From Oscheius onirici (taxonomy: Eukaryota > Nematoda > Chromadorea > Rhabditida > Rhabditidae), in the NCBI GenBank assembly GCA_932521025.1, contig OW051472.1, positions 1,984,001 through 2,048,000 on the forward strand: a DNA stretch of 64,000 bases. The letters are read 5' to 3'. Position 1 is the first letter of the stretch. Each line of letters opens with the position of its first letter. A program made the translations under genes and the position numbers. The notes beneath the pieces were generated by a model. It was not told the origin of the DNA. It did no database searches and was given only the letters and a program-made list of their open reading frames with translations. Shown here piece by piece: positions 9,930-21,172 of the stretch.

Positions 9930-11447
9930 TCAAAAAGAAGTATAATGAAATTTTCCCTTTCCAATACTTCGACTCCAGGCGGCCCGAATCGTGGCAGGAA
10001 CCTCCGTCTTGGGCATTCCTTTGGCAGCTCGAAAAAAGAAATCTCCAAAACTTAGCATCTTGGACTCGGCAAAGACCTCCAGAGCACTTTTCTCATAGAA
10101 AATGTTGTTCAGTGGACGGCGGTCCCAAGTTGTCAAGAGTTCTGAAAAATCATGTTTTTTTTGTTTCATTGTCTTCTAATAAGAGTTTTAGGGACAGAAG
10201 TTTCAATGATCCATACGAGTAGAAACTAAAGATAAAATTATTTTTTGTTATGCTTTCGAAAATGGTCGAATGAAACCAGCATCTCTCTGATATTATGGGA
10301 CAATTTCTGTGTTCATTTTTCTTCCCTAACGACAATGAATTTCGAACAAGTTTTGTTTCACTGGTACAGTATAGTACAGTTTCAAAATTTCAAAGTTTTC
10401 ATCTAACCGCTGCTTTCACAAGGTCAGAATCTTTTACCGACCTTGTGGTGTAGTAAAACTAAACACTGCAGTATAGTACTCATGAAAGATATTACGATTC
10501 ATTTCCCATACTGTTTCAAAAAAGTATATTTTCCTTCGTCTGATTTTTGATCTGTGTACTGTACTTCTAGTCTTTCACTCTTCGCTTTTTTTAGTCGTCT
10601 TTCACCCGCAATTAGCCTGCGAGCTAGAACTTTCGATACCGAAGAGCATCTTTTTGTTCGGCATTTTTTCAAATTGCTATGAAAAATATATGGCTTCATT
10701 TAATGGGCATAACCAAACTTTGTTATCGCATTGCAATTTCGTTGTGATCCTGTTTGCGAAAAGCGAGCTCATTCAGAAAAGTTGGGTTCACGTGTACTGT
10801 ATAAGCACGAAAAGGACAGTTATTGCAACCATCCATGAAAAAGTGACCTACCCGAAAGAACTCCATTCTTCTTCGTCTGAACCTTGATCCTACAGCTCAT
10901 GCCGAACTGAACAGTACAGTACGTCTCTTTGACCTCTTCCCTGATGGTCAACAGTTCAAAGATCCGGTCTTCGGTGCTGTTGGAACGACGGATAATGCTG
11001 ACTTGAGCCAGAACAGTCTCTTTAGTAGAAAAGAAAGTCTGAACAACTGGATCCGTCTGAACTGTCAGAGTAATCGGCCGAGCGGGTATCCAGATCTGCC
11101 CGCGTGCTTCCTGAGGCGCTGGAGGCATCCATAACTGTCCCTGTTTGACCTTTTTGGCAGTCAGAGCCTTACAGGTCTTCTGGTCGATGGGCATTCCTTG
11201 GACAGCTTCAGCCACTACGGCTAGAAGAGGCTGTTGGTACAAAGCGGAAGGCTGGAAATGGTTCAGTAGACTGGTACTGTTACGGTTACTGTCACTATTT
11301 ACTGCACCTGTTACTGTTCCTGTTACTGTCTCTGTCGTTGGTAATGTCACTCTGTCAACAACTTACTTTCGGAGGATTAGGAAGAAGAGGTCGAAGGTAT
11401 GGATTGTAGCCAAGAGAAGCAACAACAGTACGAGGAGACTTCAGCAT
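9930..11447 (-). CDS. Unrecognised three-exon gene
   Basis: Exons on the minus strand are 11447-11367, 11251-10852 and 10141-9930. Phases match at both joins (0, then 1), giving 230 residues. The N-terminus is Pro/Leu-rich (ATG then LKSPRTVVASLGYNPYLRPL). The middle exon has a Lys/Gln-rich stretch, then alternating hydrophobic residues (IWIPARPITLTVQ, ETVLAQVSIIRR) suggestive of beta structure. The last exon contains TTWDRRPLNNIFYEKSALEV and a helical end. No signal peptide, membrane span or catalytic motif is evident, and I do not recognise the family. The intron at 11252-11366 is rich in CTGTTAC repeats. The consistent phases and coding character support a real gene; the function is open. 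Confidence 0.6.
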
Positions 11448-14384
11448 ACTCTGAACTTTGCGTCATCAAGGCCATACCAGAGAGCAAAGAAAGACTGTAC
11501 TCGGGTGAAAGTTGCCTTTTCGAGAAATTTTGAGAAATGTTCGTTATATATAAAAAAAAGCACTTTTTCTTTGCTGAAATCTATTATACGCTATGTACAA
11601 AACAAAATACGAACGGTATTGTGCGTTAGAATAAGGTTTCTTTTTACACTATGACTGAAACCAATAATTTTCCGAAAGGCTGTTTTGAAATCGACTAGAC
11701 ACAGAAGTTGTTGGTGAACTACTGATAGCCCAGTAGTGTTTTTTACTGAAAATTTCACGTTTCTGTCACAATTCTAATGAAGAGCTCGGGGAATGTGGTC
11801 ACCGAATTTGTTGATGGTGGTCAAAAATTTACCTCTTCCCGTTCCTGAAGTTTGCAAATTTGATCAATTTTACTGAGAAAATAAAAAATAACTACACGGA
11901 AGGTGCCCAAAAAAATGGTAGAAGCGGGGTAGCTCATGCACAAAAAAAAATACCCACTGAAGTATCGCTTCCTTCTTTCTGAACCATTCGGCACAGTTAC
12001 TACGACAAAGTTTGCGAAAAATGATGAAAATGACATCAAAGTTTTTTCAGAAGTTGCTGGAATTGTTCACTCTATGCATTCGACATACAGGCAGCTCGTT
12101 TTTTGGATAGCAATAACCTTTTTTTGATATTCTTCTATAGGGTTAATTTTGACCTGGTTCAACTTTTTATGTTCGTTCCTAGCATAAAAGGACAGGATAC
12201 TTTTGGGGTTATCAGCAGTTATCGATGAAGAGTTGAAAATATCCATCTTTCAGTTCTTTGCACCATCCTACGCACTCACTACAAATACTTTTGGGAAAAG
12301 CGTGTAAAACCGTGTAAGGAGACCCATCAATTCCCAGTTTGATTGTTTTGCCTTATTTGATGAGTGAAACACTACAGTTCGGGACCACTTGCAGCTTTTA
12401 GAAGCTCAAAAACTGCTCTTTTTTTGAAGTATAATAAGAAAGGATTGATTACTGCCCACTACCAAAGTTTGTTCTTAGGCCATAATTGAAACCTAACTTT
12501 TTGTTAGAAATTCCACGAAAAGTTGCTTTTCTGTCCCTACAGTTTGCTATCTGTTTCGCTCTAAAAATAAAAGGAAAACTGTATCTGGAAGTAATATCTC
12601 ACTTCCTTCCGCTCCAGAATTTTCCTCAGCTCACTCTCTTTCTTCTCAACAGATACAGTATTCATTGCTTCTCCCTTGTCATATCCCTCCTTTTCCAATT
12701 TTTCTCCTTTTCCATCATTTTCGGCTCCCACATCTTGAACCGACGGAGTAATAGATTCAATCCAAATGATATCATCTGAAATTTCAAGGTTACTGATAAG
12801 AAAATTTTTGATGTTTGAATTCTTGGATTCCCCCAAAAAAACTGTTTGTTCAAATGCGATTACCGTAACCTGTAACCTGTTGAACTGGATAGGCAGCCAA
12901 ATTTCAGACTGAGTATCCTATTTTTGTGTTCTAAATGGGTCCTACAACAAAGATATTTCGGTGTTAGCTGCTCACATTTTAAACTGACTATATCGGGTTT
13001 TTATGTTTTTCAAGGTTAGATATATCTGGCCGGAATCTTTCCCAGGACGATGAGTGGCTTCTTGGGGAGAATGATGACTAACTACTCGAATTCTCAACTT
13101 TTCCCGAGTCCAGGACTGTTTTTTTCTGGAGAGATTACGGTAGCCGAGAAATTTGAAATTTCCTAGAAATTTGAACGAACTGAGGCGGATATTGCACGAA
13201 CTGAGGCGCCTACTGCAGTATGTACAACCACTTTGTTTCTGTTTTAAGTAATGGGTATTTACTAGAGATTGCTTTCATCTGCGATAGGTTCTTCATCCAA
13301 TACACAACAGTAGTCACTTGGTTACCTATTAGGTCTTATTCAACTGGGTCTCGTCAGGAACTTCTCTCAAAATGTTTTGGTCTAAACCTTCTTTTTTGTG
13401 CATTTTTCGACGGTTTCCACATAAGGTATGCTAGAATGTACCTCATTATGGTCAAAAATGGACTTTCCGCCAATTTTTCGTTTTCTCCCGAAAGTGAGTA
13501 TTGCGACCACGTTACAGTATTCTTCCACGTTATAGTGTGTAAAACCGCCCTTCTTTAGTATTTTTTTCAATCCCCTACAAACTGCTCTAATAACGTAGTT
13601 CGCAGTCTTTCCGCTATTTCCTTTACGGGAAGGGTGACAATCCTCTGACTGTCAGTCACAATATGCAACTCTGTCCACTCCACTAGACCTAAAAATTCAT
13701 GTTTTACGTCTATTAGATCATTAAAACCCATTCACAGTATCCCTTTGACATTTTCCGCAAGAAACTAACTTTTCTGAAGAGTCTCTTGCCCAACCATCTT
13801 CTTTTGGGAGAAGCGTATTGGAAGAAGAAGGAGAAATAGAAATGAGACGGGCTGGCGGGAACAGAATAGAATTACCAATAATGATGAGCCTGTAGCTGAC
13901 GGTCATAAAAAGGGAGAAGATACTCCAAGTTCCCATGGAGAATTAGCAGCCTTGACAATAAAAGGAGGCGAATTTGATGTGGGAGCTGATTTCTGAGAAA
14001 CATTGGATTCTTTTGCTATAAATTGATCAGAAGAGAAGAGGAATTGGCTTATCGGTTGTACTTTTATCGGACTAAAGTTGTCATGGTTTTACCGTTGGAA
14101 GAGTTCATGTTTGAAGATCTTTTGTTTCAGTATCTGTACAAGTTCAAAACAATTGCATTTAGTCGTTAATTGGGCTTTTTACATTCCAAAAAAACTAACC
14201 AAAAAACGAAGTCAATACGGTGTTTTTGAGGGAGGCGGATCCAAGATGGTCGTGGATGAGGAACTGGAAGAGAAAAGAAATTTGAAGTGGGAAACAGATG
14301 TTTTCCGCCTTTTCTATTTTTTGGGTTCATTTCGACCATGGTGCTTTCGATGTACGTAAATTTCGACGATTTTCAAGCTTTTTG
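11448..14384. other. Intergenic, possible weak exons only
   Basis: No convincing gene. A minus-strand segment at about 12780-12602 is acidic and Lys/Glu-rich (SVEKKESELRKILERK) and ends at a GTGAGA donor, so it could be an isolated exon, but no partner exons were found. A minus-strand ATG at 13935 heads a hydrophobic stretch with a possible donor, also without support. Confidence 0.35.
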
Positions 14385-14595
14385 TTAAAGGGACAGTTTC
14401 ATTATGGGCCTCCAGGGGAAATCAGGCAACTTCGTGGCGGGACCCACGGCAAATTTTTTTTGCATTTTTCTCGTTCTACACTACTTTATTCGATTTTTGC
14501 TTGTTTTTAATCAATTTCTCGTCAAAAATTACCCCTAAAGTGAGTGGTAGGACGCTTTGGTGGAAAATTGACCGAAATAGACAAAAAAGCACGAG
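14385..14595. mobile_element. TTAA-flanked MITE fragment, family C
   Basis: It begins TTAA then AGGGACAGTTTCATTATGGG and continues with GGGGAAATCAGGCAACT and GGGACCCACG, matching the full element at 39210-39672 and the copy at 54838-55075. The far inverted repeat is not recognisable here. Confidence 0.65.
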
Positions 14596-14924
14596 AAGTA
14601 GAACTAAAAGATAAAAAATGGAAAACTTCGTTGGCTAAACTAGGGGGCCTGGCTGATCCAAACAGAGATTTCTGAGTCTCCACCAGGAGAGAAACAGTCT
14701 TTTCTGGGAGGATAAATGTAGTGGTTAGAACAATACCTACGGATCCTGGGTTAGGTCGAGAAAACGACACTTTCTTAGTCCATCACCACCCTTCTCCTAC
14801 CTTTTGAACGAAAAACTCTGTAAATGACATTTTTATTCACAAAATACACAGTAAAAACAGCGATAACAAACGATCAGAAAAGGGTAAGTATGGCTGGAAA
14901 AATCACTAAAGACAGAAAGAAAAA

Positions 14925-15375
14925 ACATTCAAGATTGGTCCAAACTGGAACGATACGGCTTTTGGAACGCTAAACTGTTCGTAAACTAGACCTTGGGAAC
15001 GAGATTTTTGGGAACGAGAAAAAAAATCGAGATTTTGGAACTCTGAAAGATGGTACAGAATTCAGGCACTTTGGAGTCACGAAAATCGGGTTCAATGATC
15101 AGAAATGAATAAAAAGTGAGGCTACAATCGAATTGAGAACCGGCGAAGACTGGGAAGGGTTTTTTTCAGACACTTTTGGATCAGAAAGAATGGGCTTGGA
15201 TGATCAGAAATAAGCGGAAAGTAAAGCTGGGAACTGCAAAAACTGATCTGTGGCTACTCATTCAGGTAAAATGACACTTCTGGATCGGCCAAGTGCAGGC
15301 TATCATAACAAAACTGCTCAAAATTCCCGGCGGTCTCGAAAACAAAGTTGGGAACATCAATTAACAAACAGAACT
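14925..15375. repeat. About 110-bp degenerate tandem units, set 1
   Basis: Successive segments share CACTTTTGGATCA, GGATGATCAGAAATAA and GGAAAGTRARGCT-like strings about every 110 bp. The same unit recurs at 16195-16400. Both sets lie immediately 3' of the two homologous terminal exons of the F-box gene, so exon and flank were probably duplicated together. Confidence 0.6.
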
Positions 15376-15379
15376 AAAA

Positions 15380-15655
15380 CTAGTCGAATGAGCTTCCATT
15401 CCACTTCTGGAACAGGAAACGGTAGAAGTCGTTAATCTCCTGCTGTGGCTTCTGCCAGAAGGCGTTGGCATGGTCGATCACCTTTTCCATGCAGACGTCA
15501 GTTGCCGCAAAGCAGCAGTTGCGTTCCTCGCAAGCGGTCACGTCTTCCCACAGAACGTGCGTTTCGGACAGACTGGGCTCTGGCTTGATCCGGAGGACAG
15601 CCAGCAGCCTTCCTCTATCCGTAAAAACGGACATTTCATAGAGGTTTCCAGGCAC
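15380..15655 (-). CDS. Spare terminal exon of the F-box gene
   Basis: A TTTTCAG acceptor precedes a 92-codon phase-0 exon ending in a stop. It is a close homologue of the terminal exon at 16692-16405: both start VPG, contain LRI.P.......WED.T.C, a Cys-rich segment ending in a conserved Cys (FAATDVC versus STTEFC), AN.FWQK and end WNGSxF. No other exon of a separate gene lies between them. It could serve as an alternative last exon, be a relic of tandem duplication, or belong to a lost paralogue. The frame is intact, including the conserved aromatic and Cys positions, which argues that it is either recent or selected. Confidence 0.6.
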   Translation of the reverse strand: MPGNLYEMSVFTDRGRLLAVLRIKPEPSLSETHVLWEDVTACEERNCCFAATDVCMEKVIDHANAFWQKPQQEINDFYRFLFQKWNGSSFD

Positions 15656-16404
15656 CTGAAAATGAAGGTAAAACTGGAGTAGCTTTGATTCTTTGGGGTA
15701 ACTTCATCTCCAGAAGAAGTCTCGAGAGAAAATGAAGCAAAGATATCTTTCAAAGACATATGAATGTTCAAAAACGATCTGAATCACTCCGTCAACATAA
15801 GTAAGATAAATTAGAAGAAAAGGTCCAAAAAAGAGGCCAGAGCATATGGTCGGAAAGAGTCGCGGTCTCTCCTTACAGTTGTTGACTCTCGTGTTGTGGA
15901 GAGAGAAAAAGGCGGGGAATGGATTCAATGAAGAACAGAAAGTTGTGGAAACATTTGTATTGGATAGCCAAAAATTGAAAATGACATGTTCATTCGGAAC
16001 CATATGACATCATGAAATGACCAACAGTACTCGCAACAAAAAGTATCCGTTAGGGGGGAAAGAGAGATATGATCATGAAATACACCGTACAGAGCCATAC
16101 TTGAGCTGGGAAAACACTGGAAACCTGGATAACAATCGATCAAAAAATCAGTAAGGATGACAGGGAGACAGTTTGAAGACGAAGGGAAACAGTCAAGTTT
16201 GGGCTTGACCTTGGGGAATCGAAAACTCGGAATTTTGCAAATCAGACAATCGGGAAAAACTATGGCACTTTTGGTTCAACGAAAGAGAAGGATATGTCAT
16301 GATCAGAAGTAATTGGAAGTGAGGATTTTGAACTTTGGAAGGCAGGATCAAAACAAGGCACTTGGGGATCAAGGAACCAAGGCTAGAATCGGTAAAAAAC
16401 AAAG
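15656..16404. other. Repeat-bearing spacer between the two terminal exons
   Basis: It contains a short CTGAATCACTCCG repeat (about 15760-15800), a GGTCGGAAAGAGTC repeat (about 15845-15945) and another tandem-unit set (16195-16400). No coding exon is visible. Confidence 0.5.
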
Positions 16405-19400
16405 TTACTCAAAATCGTAGTGGATGCCGAATCCTGAACCATTCCACAAAGAGAACAAGCTGTTGTAGAATGGGGACATCTCATGGGCCTGCTTCTGCCA
16501 GAAGACGTTGGCATGAGTAACGAACATCTGATGACAGAATTCTGTCGTTGAGCAGAGACAGTTGGGTACGACACAGTTGGTGATGTCCTCCCAGATGATG
16601 TTGATTTCCTTCACACTGGGCTCGATCCTGAGAACGGCAAACTGCCGTCCCACTTCCCCAAGGACGTACATTCCATACAGAATGCCAGGAACCTGGAAAA
16701 AAGAAGATAAAGATACCGTATTTTTACAGCGATTTTCAAATTTTCAGCAAACAAATGTTTGTTTAGCTTAGATTTAGATTTAGATTTATTTCACGATGAT
16801 CATGTATTTTCTACATGTCGCGACATGCTAGCTCTCCAAATGTCGGGACTTGTCCTAGCAACTCTCAGCCAAACTTCTCCTATCGAATCTACTAACTCGC
16901 TTCTCCATCTAGCCTTTGGTCTCCCAGCCATTCTTCTTCGTCTCCACAGCCTCCATTCGACGATGAGTTTTGTCCATTTGTCATCTGGCATATTTGCCAC
17001 TTTTCTAGCACAGTTCCACTTCCTTATAGCGAATTCTTTTCTTATGTCGGGTAGTTTGACCGTCCCTTTTAGCCATTCGTTGGTTCTTCTGTCCAGTATA
17101 TTACTCCTACCATTTTCCTCATCATTTTCCGCTGTGCCGTCTTCAACCTTGTCAGGTCGGATTGTCGTGCAGGCCAGGTTTCTGAGACATAGAGCAGGCA
17201 TGGTTCTACACACGTCCTATATAGACTCCTCTTTTGGCCAAGAGGGATTCTTCGGCTCGTAAACATCTGGTGGAATTTATTGAAGGCACCCCAACTCTCC
17301 GTTGACAGAAATTGGTACGTGATCACAATTGGTCATCAGTTTGGTCTTCTGACAGTTCAAGGTTAACCCAGCAGCTAAACTGTGACGGGCTAGATCCTTC
17401 AACATTTCTTCCAGTTCCCTGGCGGAGTAAGAAAATACCAGTGTCGTCGGCATATCGCAAATTGTGCAGCATCTTTCCATTCACGTTCACTCCGACTTCA
17501 TCCCAGTTCAGGCTCCGAAAAACATCTTCAACTACTGCTGTGAAAAGAGAGGGAGAAATTGAGTCTCCTTGAAGAACTCCTCGCTGAAGGTCTATTTTCG
17601 AAATCGACGACGCGGTGAAGTTGTCCGGTATCGTTTCGTTTTCGAGGATCGAGTTAAAGATGTTGGCCAAAGGTTGCGGCACCAGGTCCTTACTCAGCAA
17701 TAGCATATCGGTCGTAATGTCATCAGGGCCGGAGTCTTTTCCAAACTTCAGGTTTTGAATAGCCTTTTCAACCTCCTGTGGCAATATATATGTAAGGTAC
17801 CTCTTCGTCGTTGTCAAGATGTGGCAGTTGAGCAGGAAGCCGGGATCGATAAAGTTGCTGATAGAATTCCTTGACAACAGCTCGAACACCTTCTGGCCTG
17901 GACGTAATTCCTCCGTTTCCATCAGATAGTTGCGTAAGGACGTTTTTTGAGACTGTTCTCGCTTTCTGCAGACTACGTCCGCAGCGCTTTCTGCAGACTA
18001 CGTCCGGTCTGGATTGCCTCCCTCATACGCATGTAGTGCTTGACTCTTAGATCTTCTTTTAGAGACGCTCGCAAAATCCGGTTCACAATACTGAATTCGA
18101 CACGATTGTTTTGTGTTGCGGGCCGGCTTTGAAGCTGGTGTCTCCTCTTGAAAAGATCTTGTGTCTTGTCTTTTGAGAGACGTTTTCGGTCCTCGGCACA
18201 GGGATGGAGGCAATTTCGGCAGAGTTGAGGAGCAGTTCGCGAAGTTCGTCGTAAGTTCCCACATTAGTTTGTTGGAACATATCATCAGTGACGTACCGGA
18301 ACAGTGGTCTGCTTACACGCGTGTTCTGTCTTTGCGGCCGATGAGGATAAAATTTGCTGGTAGGCAATCTCAACTTTCCAAGTAGAAGACGGTGGTCGGT
18401 ATTGAAATTTAGCCTTCCCATAATGTCCGTGTCCGTGAACAAATTTGGTTTCGAACAAATGATGTAGTCGATGGCGTTACGTGTCTCCATATTAGGGGAT
18501 ATCCATGTCCATTTTCGAGAAGTCCTTTTCGGAAATCTTGTGACGTGCCCAGAGTGGAATAGCAGATGACTCGAATTTTGTAGCCTCAATGAATGGCTTC
18601 CTCTTCTTTTGATTTCAGATAGACCGATGATGTTGAAGGGAATCTTTTCCAGACCGTTCTCGAGTTCAGCTAACCGGCCATCCGTTCACAAAGTTCTGCA
18701 GTTCAGAGTACCGATCCGGAGGCTGAGCATGATAGACGATGTTGCAACTAGCCGGTTGTCCAGACAACAGCTAGAGGGATCCTAGAACTTGTGCCTTCGT
18801 CCTCGTAGTTCTAGTAGGCTTTTTCTTGAAGAAAAGACGTCCTGGTAGAGCGAGCAGACGAGTAACCTTCTTGATTGGCGACAAGTTAAAAGAAAAAAAT
18901 TTTTTTGTTTAGAATTGGAATTGTTTAGCTTGTAGAATATAAATCTGGAATTGTTTAGCTTGTAGAATATAAATTGACCTCCCAAAAACTCACCGGAGCT
19001 TGCGTACAGTCGAGGAGCTTGACTACTCCCGGCAATCTTAGCAAGTCGACTTCAACGTTTTCCGGAAGGATGAAGGTAATTTGTCGATGGGGGAGGCCTT
19101 TGCACGGCCAGTGCTAAAAAAACTTTGTTATAACCTAGACGGAAATTAGACTTACCCTGAGCATTCCGACGAACATGTTCTCAAAAGCGTCTCTTGTTGA
19201 AAACCGGCATGGTTGCAGCTCCTGAAAAATAGCTTTTCGACAGTAACAAACGGCTTCGTACCCTGTAGACCAGAGGGCCCCAAATATAGGTAGTATTTGG
19301 GAAAAATTGATGTCCATCGAAGGCCTCCAAAACACAAAAAAGATAGCCCACTGGTTCGTTGTAGGAGCTGACAGCCCTGGCCAGTTTCCTTTGGCAAAAG

Positions 19401-19583
19401 TCCGAATTCGGACAGCACAGAGGCCCGTCACTGTGGTCAAGAGTGATCAACCGGATGATCAGGCAGCCAGCTCCCATTGTCTGACCGGTCAGCACGGAGC
19501 TGAAAGCAATCCATCTGAGGGCAGTCCCCTGAGGATTGTGGAGGAGACAGAAGTAGTTGTTGTAGCGGTTCTGGAATTGTGGT

Positions 19584-19659
<76 letters not shown>

Positions 19660-20740
19660 ACCAGATTTCGGCCCATCGGTACTCGGTACTGAACACAATC
19701 TCCAAAATTGTAGAGGCTGGAAGCTCCTTGTCTGCCTCTCACCGTCACACAGTCAACGTCGGCTGGCCACTGGTTCCGATTGAAGTCCTACAAAGGTTCG
19801 TCTATAAAACGATTTACGAGCATACCTGAAGATATTTGTTGATGACGGTGGCCTTCACAAAACTGTCGCATCCATTGTGCTTGTGATGGATACGGCCGTT
19901 GTTCAGATAGACGAACGCCTCATTCCAGGCGTCGATGCCAAAAGGCGCAGGTGTCGGAAATGTGTATTATGTATCATTCTGTCCCTCTGTCCCTCTGTCT
20001 CTCCCTCTCTATCTCATTCATCTCCCCTCTTACCTGAAAGACCTCCTTGTGAATGTAGTGAACGCCGGTGGCTCTCAACCTGGACAGAAGACTCCAGACC
20101 ATTGTATGGAGACTTTCAGTTCTCGTGATCTTGACCGATTTGGCGAAGTTCTGAAATTCTGTAATTTTGCTTTTGTGACAGCACGAATTACCAGTATGGT
20201 TGTCCTAAATTTGAACGGCGACAAGAATTTGACGAGCTCTTTCTGGGACATCTTCTTGTAAATGGCATTCTTCCTTTCAGAGCCGAGGATGACGAGTGTA
20301 TTGGTCGAAGAAACAGCAGACGACCGGGACACCTCGTATTCATCCATGAGAGCTGTATTTTTTATACTTTTATTTCTTTTTCTACTCACCTGGCATTGCC
20401 GCCCAGGGTGGCAAGAATTGACGTCCTTGAAAGAGCGCTCTCACATCCTCAGTAGCAGCCAGCACCATCGTACAGACATCGTATCGCAATTCTTCGTCCT
20501 TTTGATCAAAATAGAAGAAGACGGGTAGCCAGCTTGAGCAGACGAGAGTCTGTTTTCCCATCATCTGCTCGCAGACATTGCTAGCCGCTCGGCAAGCCTT
20601 TGCCAAATGGCATAGCTGCTTTGCGTCCTGGCACTGAAAAATGATTGGTTTGAATTTTATGAAAAAGTCACCTTTTGGAAGATTTTAGTGGCGAGTTCTG
20701 GAGGAATGTGGACAGCATTGTTACGGGAGTTGAAGTTCAT
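16405..20740 (-). CDS. F-box protein with two F-box-associated modules
   Basis: Predicted SCF ubiquitin-ligase substrate adaptor. Exons are 20740-20672, 20633-20390, 20352-20192, 20150-20034, 19954-19826, 19787-19662, 19570-19262, 19221-19156, 19113-18994 and 16692-16405, giving 542 residues. The F-box is at residues 10-45 (IPPELATKIFQK, then LCHLAKACRAASNV). A middle block KNAIYKKMSQKELVKFLSPF recalls nematode F-box-associated domains. Then come two tandem modules, each split by an intron after a LQ/LR pair (KYLQ|DFNRNQWP and GMLR|HWPCKG) and ending in CC..sdFC or CL..teFC plus FDG/WNG. Every junction is in phase, but the exon at 19954 is preceded by TTTCCG instead of TTTCAG. The last intron carries an RTE-like retrotransposon, and a spare last exon follows at 15655-15380. 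The family assignment is by eye. Confidence 0.6.
16755..18780 (-). mobile_element. RTE-like non-LTR retrotransposon, truncated and broken
   Basis: Minus-strand remnants in several frames read as an APE-type endonuclease C-terminus (RKWTWISPNMETRNAIDYII near 18490, then FNTDHRLLLGKL), a reverse transcriptase (KFGKDSGPDDI near 17740, GVLQGDSISPSLFTAVVEDV near 17560, LNWDEVGVNVNG, and the catalytic LRYADD near 17460), and the usual C-terminal block (YVSETWPARQ, AQRKMMRKM, then GRPKARWR near 16920). The LNW..G..ING..L..LRYADD string is typical of the RTE clade. The 3' end is a short TAAATC repeat. A deletion removes part of the fingers/palm and frameshifts abound. It lies in the last intron of the F-box gene, same strand. 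Confidence 0.85.
19587..19654. repeat. (CT)n microsatellite
   Basis: About 34 uninterrupted CT dinucleotides, lying in an intron of the F-box gene where the transcript would read (GA)n. It adjoins the GTAAGTC donor at 19661. Confidence 0.95.
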
Positions 20741-21172
20741 CTGGAATGGGAAATTTAGCGGGAACGTTGGGCAGGAAAAGAAGAAAAGTTGAAAATAGAT
20801 TAAATTTTAAAAAATTGGGAAAAGAAGGATTGATCGACATCTCTCAATCGCAGACACCTGTGTGTTCAAAAAGGGTCTGACTCACTCCGATCGCTGTAGC
20901 GATGCATGCCCCCTCTGTTTTTACTGTGAGAAAAAATCGCGGGATCGCGTTATCGAGGCTACAATGCCTCTTTCTGAAGCACAGCTGTGTTCATCTAGTC
21001 ATTGTTTTCACCTTTTCGAAAATCTTTCTGTTACACGAGTATAGCAATACTTCTTGAGAAAATCTGGTAAATAGTATCCGTAGACCAGAGAAACTCATCA
21101 TAGGTACTTTTTGGCTTTTAGGCTTTTAGGCTGACTTTTTTGACGAGGGACAGGGAGACAAGGGACAGTGAT
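20741..21172. other. 5' flank of the F-box gene with one dispersed repeat
   Basis: This is the presumed promoter of the F-box gene. It contains a CTGAATCACTCCG-family copy at about 20860-21010, here with CTGACTCACTCCG, and a short tandem GGCTTTTA. Confidence 0.45.

Noticed and set aside
19437-19748. Minus-strand frames with long Arg-Glu repeats
   Set aside because: They read through the (CT)n microsatellite, which is intronic in the F-box gene.
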